Positions 18,715 to 27,828 of a stretch of DNA of 64,000 nt are shown one piece after another. The notes below the pieces were generated by a model that saw nothing but the letters and a program-made list of their open reading frames with translations, ran no database searches and had not been told where the DNA came from. The stretch comes from Parvibaculum lavamentivorans DS-1. GTDB lineage: Bacteria; Pseudomonadota; Alphaproteobacteria; Parvibaculales; Parvibaculaceae. The stretch lies in contig NC_009719.1 in the NCBI RefSeq assembly GCF_000017565.1, positions 2,897,001 to 2,961,000 of the forward strand, written 5' to 3'. The position numbers were made by a program, and so were the translations under genes. Numbering within the stretch: the stretch's first letter is position 1; each line of letters opens with the position of its first letter.

Positions 18715-19374
18715 TCAGCTCGGTTTCAAGGCACAATATATGCTGATCGAACCGGTATGTGTCGGGAAGACGTGCCGCTCCTCGAAATTGGTGAAGCCTG
18801 CCGCCGGGATCAACTCCGCCAGGATGCCCTCGGCGTTCGGCTGTGTGTATTCATAGCCATCGACTGCCTGAACCTGCCGAAAGAGCGTACGCATCAAGAA
18901 GGTGCGCTGGAGGCCGAAATCGGCGATGACGAGACGACCACCCGGTTTCAGAACACGGTTCGCCGCCGCAAGGATGCCGGATTTTACCTCCATCGGGCAT
19001 TGATGGAGGACGAGACTCGACACGACCGCATCCGCAATTTCAGAGCCTGCGATCTGGTCCGCTTCATCGCCGAAGCCCTGCCGCCAGTCGACCTCCACGG
19101 CGGCGGCCTCGGCCTTTGCGCGCGCGATGGCGAGTACATCGGGGTCGGGATCAATGCCAATGATGCGTATGCCGGGCACGGCCTGTTTCAGAAGGATTGC
19201 CTGCGAGCCGGTTCCGGCGCCAATGTCGACGACCGTCTCGCCTGTTTGAAGAGCGAGGGCGTTCACGACGAGCGGTCGCCAGCGTTTCTCGCGTGTCATT
19301 ACGGCGATCACCTTGTCGTAGCTGTTCGTGAATTCCGACTTCCCCAGGGCGGGGACGAAGCTGCGTTCCTGCAT
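18715..19374 (-). CDS. Class I SAM-dependent methyltransferase (UbiE/COQ5-like)
   Basis: A 219-residue methyltransferase. Motif I is VVDIGAGTG (glycine-rich SAM loop), motif II the acidic IIGIDPDPDVL, and motif IV ADAVVSSLVLHQCP; LKPGGRLVIADFG follows. The fold resembles UbiE/COQ5-type small-molecule methyltransferases, but the substrate is not evident. Two ATGs lie in frame at 19380 and 19374. AAAGGAG ends right at 19381, so the second, 6 bases away, is the better start. It is divergent from the MFS gene. Confidence 0.88.
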   Translation of the reverse strand: MQERSFVPALGKSEFTNSYDKVIAVMTREKRWRPLVVNALALQTGETVVDIGAGTGSQAILLKQAVPGIRIIGIDPDPDVLAIARAKAEAAAVEVDWRQGFGDEADQIAGSEIADAVVSSLVLHQCPMEVKSGILAAANRVLKPGGRLVIADFGLQRTFLMRTLFRQVQAVDGYEYTQPNAEGILAELIPAAGFTNFEERHVFPTHTGSISIYCALKPS

Positions 19375-19491
19375 GACCATCTCCTTTGTACGAGCGATAT
19401 CTAGGAGAAGCGGTTTGCACAGGTCTTGAACGAAACGCTGAGAGGGAACCGCAGGGCCGATGCGAGCGTTTCAGCGGCAGGGAGGGCATCC

Positions 19492-20934
19492 ATGAGAGAC
19501 AACCCCGAAGGTGAAGCCATCGAATGCGACGTGCCAGCGCGGCTAGACCGGCTGCCATGGGGACGCTTCCATACGCTGGTTGTGGCCGCGCTCGGTATCA
19601 CGTGGATACTCGACGGATTGGAAGTGACGCTGGCGGGGGCTGTCGCCGGCGCGTTGCGGGAGAGCCCGTCGCTCGACATGAACGCGTCGGATATCGGGCT
19701 CGCCGCAAGCGCCTATCTTGTCGGCGCGGTTTTTGGAGGCGTCTTTTTCGGCTGGCTTACCGACAGGTTCGGACGGCGGAAACTGTTTTTCATCACGCTG
19801 GCGCTTTACGTTGCTGCGACAATCGCCACGGCATTTTCCTGGAGCCTTGCGAGCTTCGCCTTTTTCCGATTTTTGACCGGGGCGGGGATCGGCGGCGAAT
19901 ACACGGCAATCAATTCGACAATCCAGGAACTCATTCCGGCGCGCTTCCGCGGGTGGACCGATCTTGCGATCAATGGAAGCTTCTGGCTCGGTGCGGCGCT
20001 GGGTGCGGGGTTATCCATCGTCCTTCTCGACCCGGACATTGCCGGTGGAGACCTCGGTTGGCGGCTTTGCTTCTTCATTGGCGGCGTTCTCGGGCTTTTC
20101 ATTTTTGCGATGCGGTTCTGGCTGCCGGAAAGCCCTCGCTGGCTGATGACGCATGGACGCGTCGCCGAGGCGAGCGGCATCCTCGCCGATATCGAGGGGC
20201 AGTATCGCAGACGGGGGCACGAGCTTGCCGAGGAAGGACTCGAATGCATAAAGCTGCGGCAGCACAGACCGCTGCGCGTTCGCGAGATTTTCCATACGCT
20301 GTTTCAGGTGCATCGCCGCCGCGCGCTGGTTGGGCTGGCGCTCATGTCGGCACAAGCCTTCTTCTACAATGCGATCTTCTTCACCTATGCGCTGGTGCTG
20401 ACGGATTTCTACGATATTCCGGCGGCGCAGGTCGGCTGGTACATCCTGCCCTTCGCGGCGGGGAATTTTTTCGGGCCGCTTATTCTTGGGCGGCTGTTCG
20501 ACACGGTGGGGCGGCGGATCATGATCGCATCCACTTACGCAATATCGGGCGTATTGCTTGCCTGCAGTGGCTATATGTTCGCCGAAGGGCTGCTGACCGC
20601 GCAGACACAGACGATTGCCTGGATGGTGATCTTCTTCTTCGCGTCAGCGGCGGCGAGCTCCGCCTATCTGACAGTGAGCGAGACCTTTCCGCTGGAAATG
20701 CGCGCGGTGGCGATTGCCGTTTTCTACGCCGTTGGGACGGGGCTCGGCGGGGTGGCAGGGCCGGCGCTCTTCGGATGGCTGATCGAATCCGGCTCGCGCG
20801 ACGCGGTGTTCGGCGGATACCTGGTGGGAGCAGGCTTCATGACAGCCGCAGCAATCGTGCAGGCGATCTGGGGCGTTGCCGCGGAACGCCAGGCTCTCGA
20901 GACAGTGACGAAGCCGCTGAGGGCGTGGGACTGA
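19492..20934 (+). CDS. MFS transporter, metabolite:H+ symporter / sugar transporter type
   Basis: A 480-residue inner-membrane permease with twelve predicted membrane segments. The loop 2-3 signature GWLTDRFGRRKLFF and its repeat LGRLFDTVGRRIM between segments 8 and 9 mark the major facilitator superfamily. WLPESPRWL after segment 6 and ETFPLEMRAVA near segment 10 are typical of the sugar and aromatic-acid branch. The start at 19492 follows GGGAGG; an upstream TTG at 19426 lacks such a site. The substrate is unknown. Confidence 0.9.
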   Translation: MRDNPEGEAIECDVPARLDRLPWGRFHTLVVAALGITWILDGLEVTLAGAVAGALRESPSLDMNASDIGLAASAYLVGAVFGGVFFGWLTDRFGRRKLFFITLALYVAATIATAFSWSLASFAFFRFLTGAGIGGEYTAINSTIQELIPARFRGWTDLAINGSFWLGAALGAGLSIVLLDPDIAGGDLGWRLCFFIGGVLGLFIFAMRFWLPESPRWLMTHGRVAEASGILADIEGQYRRRGHELAEEGLECIKLRQHRPLRVREIFHTLFQVHRRRALVGLALMSAQAFFYNAIFFTYALVLTDFYDIPAAQVGWYILPFAAGNFFGPLILGRLFDTVGRRIMIASTYAISGVLLACSGYMFAEGLLTAQTQTIAWMVIFFFASAAASSAYLTVSETFPLEMRAVAIAVFYAVGTGLGGVAGPALFGWLIESGSRDAVFGGYLVGAGFMTAAAIVQAIWGVAAERQALETVTKPLRAWD

Positions 20935-20975
20935 GGCAGGGAGAAAAAATGCCCTCAAAATTCATCCTGTTTTGT

Positions 20976-20988
20976 TGACATTTTGTCA
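20976..20988. promoter_or_regulatory. Inverted repeat TGACA-TTT-TGTCA before the TetR gene
   Basis: A 13-bp inverted repeat lies 21 bp before the TetR start and overlaps a perfect TTGACA -35 box (20975-20980). A repressor bound here would block the promoter, which fits autoregulation. No clear -10 box follows at 16-18 bp, so the promoter reading is tentative. Confidence 0.45.
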
Positions 20989-21009
20989 TTTTGATCCAAA
21001 GCTTTCTTC

Positions 21010-21693
21010 ATGACCACGGAGGAAGCGGGTTCCAGAACCCGAGAAGCCGCTGAAGCGGCCATTCTGGAGGATCGGCAAACAGGAGAGGCCACTGCCCCTG
21101 ACGAGGCAGACGGCCAGGGCGTGGCCGTGCTTACCGGCGCGTCGCGGCGGAAACTTGAAAGCCGCCGCAAACTCTTTGTCGAACGCGGCTATCACGAAAC
21201 GCGGCCGCAGGACATTTCCAAGGCGGCCGGCGTTGGCCACGGCACCTTCTATCTTCATTTCGAAGACAAGCTCGATTGCTTTCTCGCCTTCACGGAAGAG
21301 GCGGCGGATGAACTTGAAATCTTCGTGCAGACGCATCACGCGGTGGCGGGTTCCCTGGAGGAGGGCATCCGCGAACTGCTGACGGCCATCTTCGAATATT
21401 CGGACAAGAACCCGGGCGTGCTTGCCGCGGCGCTGACGGATATCAGCGTTTTGTCGACGGGGGACACCGGCAAGAAGATGCCGGTGGACCGCTGGGCGGA
21501 TGTCTGGGCGCAGCTCATGGAGCACTGGAAGGAAACCGGCGAGGCCTTCGCCGAGCTCGACACGAGGATGGCGGGCTATCTGATTGTAGGTGCGATCAAG
21601 CAGGGCGGGGCCTACGGTTTTCGCCGGAGGCTTGAGCGGGCGGATGTGATCGAAGGAATGGCGCGGCTGTTTGTTCGTGCGCTGAAAAAATAA
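21010..21693 (+). CDS. TetR-family transcriptional regulator
   Basis: A 227-residue repressor. A disordered acidic extension of about 40 residues precedes the HTH: RRKLFVERGYHETRPQDISKAAGV then GHGTFYLHFEDKLDCFLAF (about 52-95), the standard TetR DNA-binding unit. The rest is a helical ligand-binding domain. There is no Shine-Dalgarno before the ATG. It precedes the possible di-iron protein by 44 bp and may control it and the following SDR. Confidence 0.9.
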   Translation: MTTEEAGSRTREAAEAAILEDRQTGEATAPDEADGQGVAVLTGASRRKLESRRKLFVERGYHETRPQDISKAAGVGHGTFYLHFEDKLDCFLAFTEEAADELEIFVQTHHAVAGSLEEGIRELLTAIFEYSDKNPGVLAAALTDISVLSTGDTGKKMPVDRWADVWAQLMEHWKETGEAFAELDTRMAGYLIVGAIKQGGAYGFRRRLERADVIEGMARLFVRALKK

Positions 21694-21737
21694 CGCAAAC
21701 AATGACGGTCCGAAGAGGCCGAGCGGGAGGAAATCAC

Positions 21738-22772
21738 ATGGCGAAGCTGTCCTATACGCGAGATGAGCTGATGGCCTCGCATGACTATGCGAAGCCGCAC
21801 GAAGCAGTAGGCTACAAGCTGCATGGCGGGCTGCTGGCGGACGGCACTTATGTTTCGCCACGGGTTTTGAACCGGTGGCCCGCAGTGAAGGCCTGGCAGC
21901 GCGAATTGACGGCCAAGGGCTGGCCGCTGATTGACGCGACGGTGCAACTGCTGAAGCGCGGCAACTATCCGAACATTCCGCAGGAGAAATTTCTGCTTGC
22001 TCACGGTGTCGGCCAGTCGCTCTGGAACTCGCTGACCATCACCGGCGTGATCGAGGCACGGGGCCGCGCGCTTTGCGACCTGCAGGCGCCGGACTTCCAG
22101 GCGATCATCGAAGACGATATTTCGCAGACCTGCACAGGACATTTGCACAAGGGTCTTCTCTACGCGCATGGCGCGGATGAGGGCGGCGATCCGGACGAAC
22201 CGGAATATGGCGCGCATGACCAGATGTGGTATGCGGCGCGCGATCTGTGCTTCGGAAAGGACCGGTATCCGCTGCCGGAGATACCTGAGAGCATCGGGCG
22301 GCCGGATACGGGAAGGCTTATGCCGCAGCTTCCGGCGGGCTTCGAGCAGCTTATCCTTTTGCTGATGAATGTTTTGATGATCGAAGTTCGCGCGGAGAGC
22401 TTCTTCGCGTTCTGCTGCGAGATCATGCGCGACCCTGAAGCATTTCCGGAGCGGCGGGGCGACGCAGCCAAGGCGGCGGAAATGGTCGAGCGTATCCGCA
22501 CCGACGAAGCGATCCATGTCGGCTATTTGCAGACGACGATTTCGGAAATGCGGAGCTTCACCTTCAAGTCCGTCGATGGCGGGACGGTGAAGGGCAAGGA
22601 TCTGATCGATCCGATCTGGGAAGGCATGGTGCATTGGCATTCGGTAACGCAAGCCGATTTTTCACGCGAACAGACGCGCGAGGCGATCAAGGCCGGGCTT
22701 GCGAACGCGCCTGAGGGAGCGAAGCTTTTTTCCGAGTTCGACGCGCTTGAAAAAGAGAAGCAGGCAGCATGA
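21738..22772 (+). CDS. Conserved protein of unknown function, possible di-iron (ferritin-like) protein
   Basis: A 344-residue soluble protein I cannot assign to a named family. Three helical segments carry clustered acidic residues and histidines like those of ferritin-like di-iron proteins: E125-D126-D127 with H135/H137, E216 and E220 in MIEVRAES, and E257xxH260 in RTDEAIHVGYLQ. If they fold together they could hold a carboxylate-bridged metal pair, suggesting an oxygenase or oxidase. The start at 21738 has GGGAGGAA upstream. Its stop overlaps the SDR start as ATGA, so the two are translationally coupled. Metal binding is my inference. Confidence 0.65.
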   Translation: MAKLSYTRDELMASHDYAKPHEAVGYKLHGGLLADGTYVSPRVLNRWPAVKAWQRELTAKGWPLIDATVQLLKRGNYPNIPQEKFLLAHGVGQSLWNSLTITGVIEARGRALCDLQAPDFQAIIEDDISQTCTGHLHKGLLYAHGADEGGDPDEPEYGAHDQMWYAARDLCFGKDRYPLPEIPESIGRPDTGRLMPQLPAGFEQLILLLMNVLMIEVRAESFFAFCCEIMRDPEAFPERRGDAAKAAEMVERIRTDEAIHVGYLQTTISEMRSFTFKSVDGGTVKGKDLIDPIWEGMVHWHSVTQADFSREQTREAIKAGLANAPEGAKLFSEFDALEKEKQAA

Positions 22773-23653
22773 TGCGCGACCTGCAGGGCAAGACGGCGTT
22801 CGTAACGGGCGGCGCCAGCGGCATCGGCCTTTCGATGGCCAGGGCATTCGGCGCCGCCGGCATGAACGTCATGCTGGCCGACATCAACGAAGACGATCTC
22901 GGGGTGGCCGTCGCCGAGCTGAACGAGCGGCAAATCAAGGCGGCAGGCGTTCGCTGCGATGTCGCGGACCGCAAATCGCTGGAGCAGGCGGCGGAAGAAA
23001 CCGTCGCGACCTATGGCAAGGTGCATGTCGTCTGCAACAATGCAGGCGTGGGTGCAGGTGGCGCGATCGGCACTGTGAAGCCTGGCGACTGGGACTGGAC
23101 CATCGCAGTGAACCTGATGGGCGTCGTTTACGGCACGGAAGCCTTTCTCCCTCACATCCGCGCGCATGGCGAGGGCGGACATTTCGTCAACACGGCGTCG
23201 ATGGCGGGCATGATTTCCGTTCCCGGAATGGAGCCTTACACTGCGTCAAAATACGCCGTTGTCGGCATGTCGGAGGGATGGGCGGGACAGCTTGCGCCGG
23301 AGAATATCGGCGTATCGGTGCTTTGTCCCGGCTTCGTGCGTACCCGCATCCACGAAAGCGGGCGCGCGCGGCAAGAAAAGTTCGGGCCGGCCGCGACCGA
23401 CGAGCGGGATCCCGCTCGGATCGAGGCGGCGAAGCAACTGGTGCTTGGCGGGCTCGATCCGGACCGGGTCGGCGCGCGGGTGCTGGAAGCCATACAGGCC
23501 AACGAGCTCTATATTTTTACACATCCGGATATGGCGCCGCTCTTCGAGGAGCGTGCGCGCAATATCATGGCCGCCTTTTTGCGCGCGAGCGAAAGCCCCG
23601 CGCTCAGCGGCGCGGCATACCAGACGCCGAAGGAAATCAAGGTTTTCGACTAA
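22769..23653 (+). CDS. Short-chain dehydrogenase/reductase
   Basis: A 294-residue NAD(P)-dependent SDR with a Rossmann fold. The cofactor motif is TGGASGIG at 13-20. NNAG lies near residue 92, the catalytic Ser in NTASMAG, and Y157 with K161 in YTASK. D39 region (MLADINEDDL) suggests NAD preference. The C-terminal part extends past the usual 250 residues with a helical stretch. It is coupled by ATGA overlap to the possible di-iron protein gene. Confidence 0.92.
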   Translation: MMRDLQGKTAFVTGGASGIGLSMARAFGAAGMNVMLADINEDDLGVAVAELNERQIKAAGVRCDVADRKSLEQAAEETVATYGKVHVVCNNAGVGAGGAIGTVKPGDWDWTIAVNLMGVVYGTEAFLPHIRAHGEGGHFVNTASMAGMISVPGMEPYTASKYAVVGMSEGWAGQLAPENIGVSVLCPGFVRTRIHESGRARQEKFGPAATDERDPARIEAAKQLVLGGLDPDRVGARVLEAIQANELYIFTHPDMAPLFEERARNIMAAFLRASESPALSGAAYQTPKEIKVFD

Positions 23654-23779
23654 GAGTGTTTGGAAGCCGAACGAGGCTTTCTGGAAGCGCTCCTGATCTT
23701 TGTCGTCTTCAGATGGTTGACGGCAGGAGCGGTCGCATTAGTTGATGTTGAGGGCGGCGAGCCAGCAAGGAGAAGCAGA

Positions 23780-24220
23780 ATGAAAAAACTTGCCACTCTG
23801 ACATGTGGCGTCGCGCTTGCCGCCGTGATGTCTACAAGTGATGCATATGCGCAGAGAATAACGAAGGGCCCGGAGCTCGTCAGCGCGTGTCAATCGCTGA
23901 TTGACAGCGGCTCGCAGGACGGTTCCCCCGGCGCGCTCTGCAAGAATTTCCTTGTCGATATGGTGAAGACGCAGGAGCAGACCCTAACGGTGGGAGAGCC
24001 GTTTCGTGCACGCAGGCTCGGACCGAACGAGGACGAAACGGCTTGCTTCCAGTTGCCGAAAAGCCTGCCGTTCACGGGCTTCGCTGGGCAGGTTATTGCC
24101 TATGCCGATACAAATCCGGAAATGAAGCGCGCGCCTGCTTATGAACTCGCCGCGAGGGCGCTGGCGCAAAGCTATCCTTGTACTGAAGAGCAGCTCCGTC
24201 ACGAGCCACAGGAAGAGTAG
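23780..24220 (+). CDS. Secreted Rap1a/Tai-like protein, paralogue 1
   Basis: A 146-residue exported protein with a signal peptide (KK, hydrophobic core, AYAQ cut near residue 25). The mature part has four cysteines (VSACQSL, ALCKNF, TACFQLP, SYPC) and the layout of the Rap1a/Tai immunity-like family: a short helical domain with CFxLP in the middle and a PC at the end. Known members block type VI amidase effectors, but many are orphans. No effector gene is near. AAGGAG precedes the ATG. A related protein starts at 27829. Confidence 0.65.
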   Translation: MKKLATLTCGVALAAVMSTSDAYAQRITKGPELVSACQSLIDSGSQDGSPGALCKNFLVDMVKTQEQTLTVGEPFRARRLGPNEDETACFQLPKSLPFTGFAGQVIAYADTNPEMKRAPAYELAARALAQSYPCTEEQLRHEPQEE

Positions 24221-24229
24221 AGCGGGAGA

Positions 24230-24258
24230 AGCCGCAACGCCCTGAGGCTGTTGCGGCT
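24230..24258. terminator. Hairpin between convergent genes
   Basis: A 9-bp perfect stem (AGCCGCAAC / GTTGCGGCT) with an 11-base loop lies between the Rap1a-like gene and the DUF4142 gene, which run towards each other. It could end transcription from both sides, though no T-run follows in either direction. Confidence 0.4.
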
Positions 24259-24279
24259 CACCCCGTGCGACGCAAAGTG

Positions 24280-24837
24280 TCAGGAGGCGTCTTCGCTTTC
24301 GCGAAGACTTTTCACCTTTTCATGGTGGCCTTCGATCACGGGCACCATTTCGTCGGCAATATTTCGCAGCGCCTCATCGTCGCCATTCGCTGCATAGGCG
24401 CGGTGGAGTTGCAGAGCCTTCTCGTGTGCTTCCTCCTGCATTTCCAGATAGAGAGCGTCGAATTCGCCTTCGTCCGCATTCCGCAGCTGGCTGATTTTTT
24501 CTTCATGCGCCGGATCAAGTGTGGTCGGAATCTGGGCGCGACTGCCGCCTTCCGATACGGCGGCGCTCAGCTTGTCGGATGATGCGGTGTGATCTTCGAC
24601 CATCATCTCGGCGAAAGCCTTGATGTCGTCATTTCCCGACCTCGAGAGAGCGATTTCGCTCGATTGGATTTCAAAAAGGTCGCCTAAAGCGGCTTTGTTG
24701 ACGTATTGCTCGGTCGTGATTTCCTTCATTTCTTCCGCCATGCCAGGCGCGGCGTTCTGTGCGGCGAGCGGAACCGCGGAGAGCGGCGCGAAGGCGAGAA
24801 GAGCGGCTGTGACAGCCACATGGGTACGAATTCGCAT
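24280..24837 (-). CDS. DUF4142 periplasmic protein
   Basis: A 185-residue exported helical protein. The signal peptide runs to about residue 27 (PLAAQ). The mature part has the DUF4142 pattern: EQYVNKAALGDLFEIQSSEIALSR, FAEMMVEDHTASSDKL, and later paired His/Glu helices resembling a ferritin-like bundle. Function is unknown; members are often stress-related. The ATG at 24837 has AGGAGA upstream, whereas the open frame extends further without support. Confidence 0.8.
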   Translation of the reverse strand: MRIRTHVAVTAALLAFAPLSAVPLAAQNAAPGMAEEMKEITTEQYVNKAALGDLFEIQSSEIALSRSGNDDIKAFAEMMVEDHTASSDKLSAAVSEGGSRAQIPTTLDPAHEEKISQLRNADEGEFDALYLEMQEEAHEKALQLHRAYAANGDDEALRNIADEMVPVIEGHHEKVKSLRESEDAS

Positions 24838-24926
24838 AATGGTTCTCCTGTGAAGAGACTTCTCCTCATTTGAGAACACATAACCAACGGCCAAGGCCGT
24901 TGGTTCCTTTTCGCAGTGACAAGAAG

Positions 24927-26294
24927 TCAGGCGTTGCGAAGGTACCAGGCGAAATCGAGATCGCTGATTGCCGCGAAGAAGCGATCGCATTCCGCTTCCT
25001 TGATGGTGAGGAAGATGTTCATGAACTCCTTACCCAGATATTCGGACAAAAATGCGGAGCTGCGAGCGGCCTCCAGTGCTTTCCACCAGTTCATGGGCAA
25101 CGTGGCTTCCTGCTCATGCCTGTATCCATCTCCCGTGACCGGGGCGCTCGGCTCGATCTCATTTTCGATCCCCGTGGCTATGCCGGCAAGAACGGCGGCG
25201 AGGGCTACGTATGGATTTGCGTCGGCGCCGCAGACACGGTGCTCCAGGTGGCGCGTTTCGGGCTTGCCTGCCGTTATGCGGAGGGGCACCGAGCGGTTAT
25301 CGAAAGCCCATGCTGGATTGAGCGGGGCGTAGGTGTTGCGACGAAAGCGGCGGAAGGAATTGGCGTTGGGTGCGAAGATGGCCATGCTTTCCGCCATCGT
25401 TGCCTCAAGGCCGCCGATTGCATGACGAAGATGGTGCGTAAGCTCGATGCCGTTGCCAGCGAAGAGATTTTCATGCTCCTCGTCCGCGAGTGAGACATGG
25501 ACATGCATGCCGCTGCCGGAGGTTTCGGCATAGGGCTTGGCCATGAAAGTCGCGACATAGCCATGGCGATCCGCGACGCCTTTCACGAGACGCTTGTAGA
25601 GAATGGCATCATCGGCAGCGCGCATCGCGTCGGCGCGGTGCGCAAGCACGATCTCGAACTGGCCGGGTGCGTATTCGGAAATGAGCGTGCGGGCGGGCAG
25701 CCCCATCTTCTTTGCGCCGGCGAAGACCTCATTGAGGAAAGGTGCGAAGTCCTCAAGATCCTGCATCAGATAGGCCTGAAGGTGTGCGGGCGAGAAGCCG
25801 TTCGGCGCGGTGGGCGGCTTCGGCTTGCCGGAAAGGGCGACATCAGGGTCGATCAGATAGAACTCCAACTCGATGGCCACGACCGGAACGAGGCCTTTCG
25901 CTTCCAGCGCGGCGACGGTGCGTGCGAGTGCGTGGCGCGGGTCTGCCGGTGTCGGCGAGCCATCGCGTTCGTAAGATGCGAGAATTAATTGCGCGGTCGG
26001 CACGTCGTGCCAGGGCGCGTGGGTGAGGGTGCCGGCGACGGGATAGCAGGGACGGTCGCTGTCGCCCTCTTCCCAGACGAGGCCGGTTTCAAGAACGTCC
26101 GCGCCGAGCATATCGAGAGATTGGATGGAGCAGGGGAGTGGCCGCCCGTCACGATAGGCTGGAAGAAGTTCTTCCGGGCGCAGCACCTTGCCGCGCGCCA
26201 CGCCAGACGGGTCGGTGAGGAAAGCCTGAATCTGGACTGTATCCGGATGAGCGGCGAGAAACTCCGCTGCTTCACTTTCACTCGCGCGCGTCAT
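24927..26294 (-). CDS. Glutamine synthetase-family protein (gamma-glutamyl-amine synthetase type)
   Basis: A 455-residue member of the glutamine synthetase superfamily. The N-terminal beta-grasp is followed by the catalytic domain: AIELEFYL, ISEYAPGQFEIVL, SGSGMHVHVSL (metal and ammonia pocket), ANSFRRF, and LEHRVCGADANPYVALA near the end. It lacks the adenylylation tyrosine region of GlnA and is shorter, so it probably links glutamate to another amine, as PuuA does. Its ATG overlaps the aminotransferase stop by 4 bp (ATGA), which implies joint use in breakdown of an amine or amino acid. Confidence 0.85.
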   Translation of the reverse strand: MTRASESEAAEFLAAHPDTVQIQAFLTDPSGVARGKVLRPEELLPAYRDGRPLPCSIQSLDMLGADVLETGLVWEEGDSDRPCYPVAGTLTHAPWHDVPTAQLILASYERDGSPTPADPRHALARTVAALEAKGLVPVVAIELEFYLIDPDVALSGKPKPPTAPNGFSPAHLQAYLMQDLEDFAPFLNEVFAGAKKMGLPARTLISEYAPGQFEIVLAHRADAMRAADDAILYKRLVKGVADRHGYVATFMAKPYAETSGSGMHVHVSLADEEHENLFAGNGIELTHHLRHAIGGLEATMAESMAIFAPNANSFRRFRRNTYAPLNPAWAFDNRSVPLRITAGKPETRHLEHRVCGADANPYVALAAVLAGIATGIENEIEPSAPVTGDGYRHEQEATLPMNWWKALEAARSSAFLSEYLGKEFMNIFLTIKEAECDRFFAAISDLDFAWYLRNA

Positions 26295-27664
26295 TCGAAT
26301 TCTCCTTCGCCGCTGAGGGCGGACAATGCTTCGTCGAAGCGGATAACGAGGCTTTCGACATCCGCTTCGGTGGTGGTCGGCGCGACTAGCGTCATGTTGT
26401 GAAACGGCGTGACAAGCAGGTTGCGGTTCAGCAGAAAGAGATGAATGGCACGCTCGACCGCATGGTCGATTGCGGCGGCTGCTTCCGCGCCATTTCGGAG
26501 GGGCCGTTCGGAGAAGACGAGTTCCGCGCGCGCACCGAGCTGCGTAACGGTCCATGGCAAGTTGTGACGAGTTACGGCTGCGCGCATTCCATCGGCGAGC
26601 CGTGAGGCCAAAGCTGTCATGTGGCCGTAGTTCTTCGGTGTCATCACTTCTTCGAGGCAGGCGCGCATGGCGGCGAGAGCGAGCATGTTTCCTGAGAGCG
26701 TCGTGCCGATGCCGGAATAGCCCGGCGTTTTTGTTCCAAGAACGCGGCGCATGTCGTTTTCGACCTTATGCGTGAAGCCGAAGACGGCGGCAGGCAACCC
26801 TCCGGCGATGGGCTTGCCGAGGACGAAGAAATCCGGCGAAAGGTCATGCTCACGGGTGAAGCCGCCAGGCCCCGCGGAGATTGTATGGGTTTCGTCAAGA
26901 CAGAGCAGCGTGCCGTGGCGGCGGGCGGAGGCGACAAGGCCTTCGACAAAGCCGGGTTCCGGCAAAACCATTGCGGTGTTGGTGAGGGCGGGCTCCGTGA
27001 GGATGAGTGCGACGTCGCCTGCCGCCAGAATTTTCTCGACAGCTTCGAGATCATTGAACGGCGCGGCGATGCTGGTCGCGGAAATGTCCGTTACCTGGCC
27101 AAGCAGGCTCGGCTTCATTATGGTCCCGCCGCCATCGAGTTTCACGAAGGCATCTTCCACCTGACCGTGATAGCAGCCGTCGAAGACGAGAACCTTTGGC
27201 CTGTTCGTCAGCGCGCGCGCCCATCGAACGACCGCGCGGTTTGCGTCGCTGGCGGTTGCCGTTACCTGCCAGAATGGAAGGCCGAAGCGGGCGGCGAGCA
27301 ACGCACCGACCTGGGCTGTCAGATTCGAAGGCAGCATGGCGGTGAGGCCGCGCGCGGCTTGTTCGGAGATAGCCTTGGCGACAGGCGCGGGCGAGTGGCC
27401 GAACATGGCGCCGGTGTCGCCGAGACAGAAATCGGAATAGGCGTGGCCGTCGACATCAGTGACGGTGGAGCCCTTCGCTTCGCGTACGAAGATGGGGAAG
27501 GGCGTTTCCCAGTCGAGCATCCAATGAAGGGGTACGCCGCCGGGGAAATGGGCGGAAGCTTCCACCGCCATTTGACGCGAGCGGGGATGCAGCTCGTCAA
27601 AGCGGGTACTTTCGGCGGCGATGAGCGCTTCGGCGCGCTGCCTGATTTCAACAGGCATGGTCAT
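26291..27664 (-). CDS. Class III aminotransferase (glutamate-1-semialdehyde aminomutase-like)
   Basis: A 457-residue PLP enzyme of fold type I. The lysine that holds PLP is K284 in LGKPIAGG, and LDETHT holds D257. FDGCYHGQVE (161-170) is the usual ring-stacking block. In place of the SGTEA motif it has ATASDAN, a change from the usual sequence that may alter phosphate binding. ATG 27664 is preceded by GGAG. Coupling to the glutamine-synthetase-like gene suggests they act in one amine pathway. The true substrate is unknown, and it is not the haem-pathway HemL by context. Confidence 0.85.
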   Translation of the reverse strand: MTMPVEIRQRAEALIAAESTRFDELHPRSRQMAVEASAHFPGGVPLHWMLDWETPFPIFVREAKGSTVTDVDGHAYSDFCLGDTGAMFGHSPAPVAKAISEQAARGLTAMLPSNLTAQVGALLAARFGLPFWQVTATASDANRAVVRWARALTNRPKVLVFDGCYHGQVEDAFVKLDGGGTIMKPSLLGQVTDISATSIAAPFNDLEAVEKILAAGDVALILTEPALTNTAMVLPEPGFVEGLVASARRHGTLLCLDETHTISAGPGGFTREHDLSPDFFVLGKPIAGGLPAAVFGFTHKVENDMRRVLGTKTPGYSGIGTTLSGNMLALAAMRACLEEVMTPKNYGHMTALASRLADGMRAAVTRHNLPWTVTQLGARAELVFSERPLRNGAEAAAAIDHAVERAIHLFLLNRNLLVTPFHNMTLVAPTTTEADVESLVIRFDEALSALSGEGEFE

Positions 27665-27828
27665 TGTGGGGACTCCGGTGGGCAATACAGGTTTCTTTAG
27701 CGCAAGGCCGCCCCGCCGCATAGGGAGCGCGCCGCGGCTGCGCCCAAAGGACGCGCGACAAGCCGCACATGTTGAGCGCCATCTGCAAGGAGCAAAATGG
27801 AAAGTCTCAACAAAGCGGAGGATTTCAG

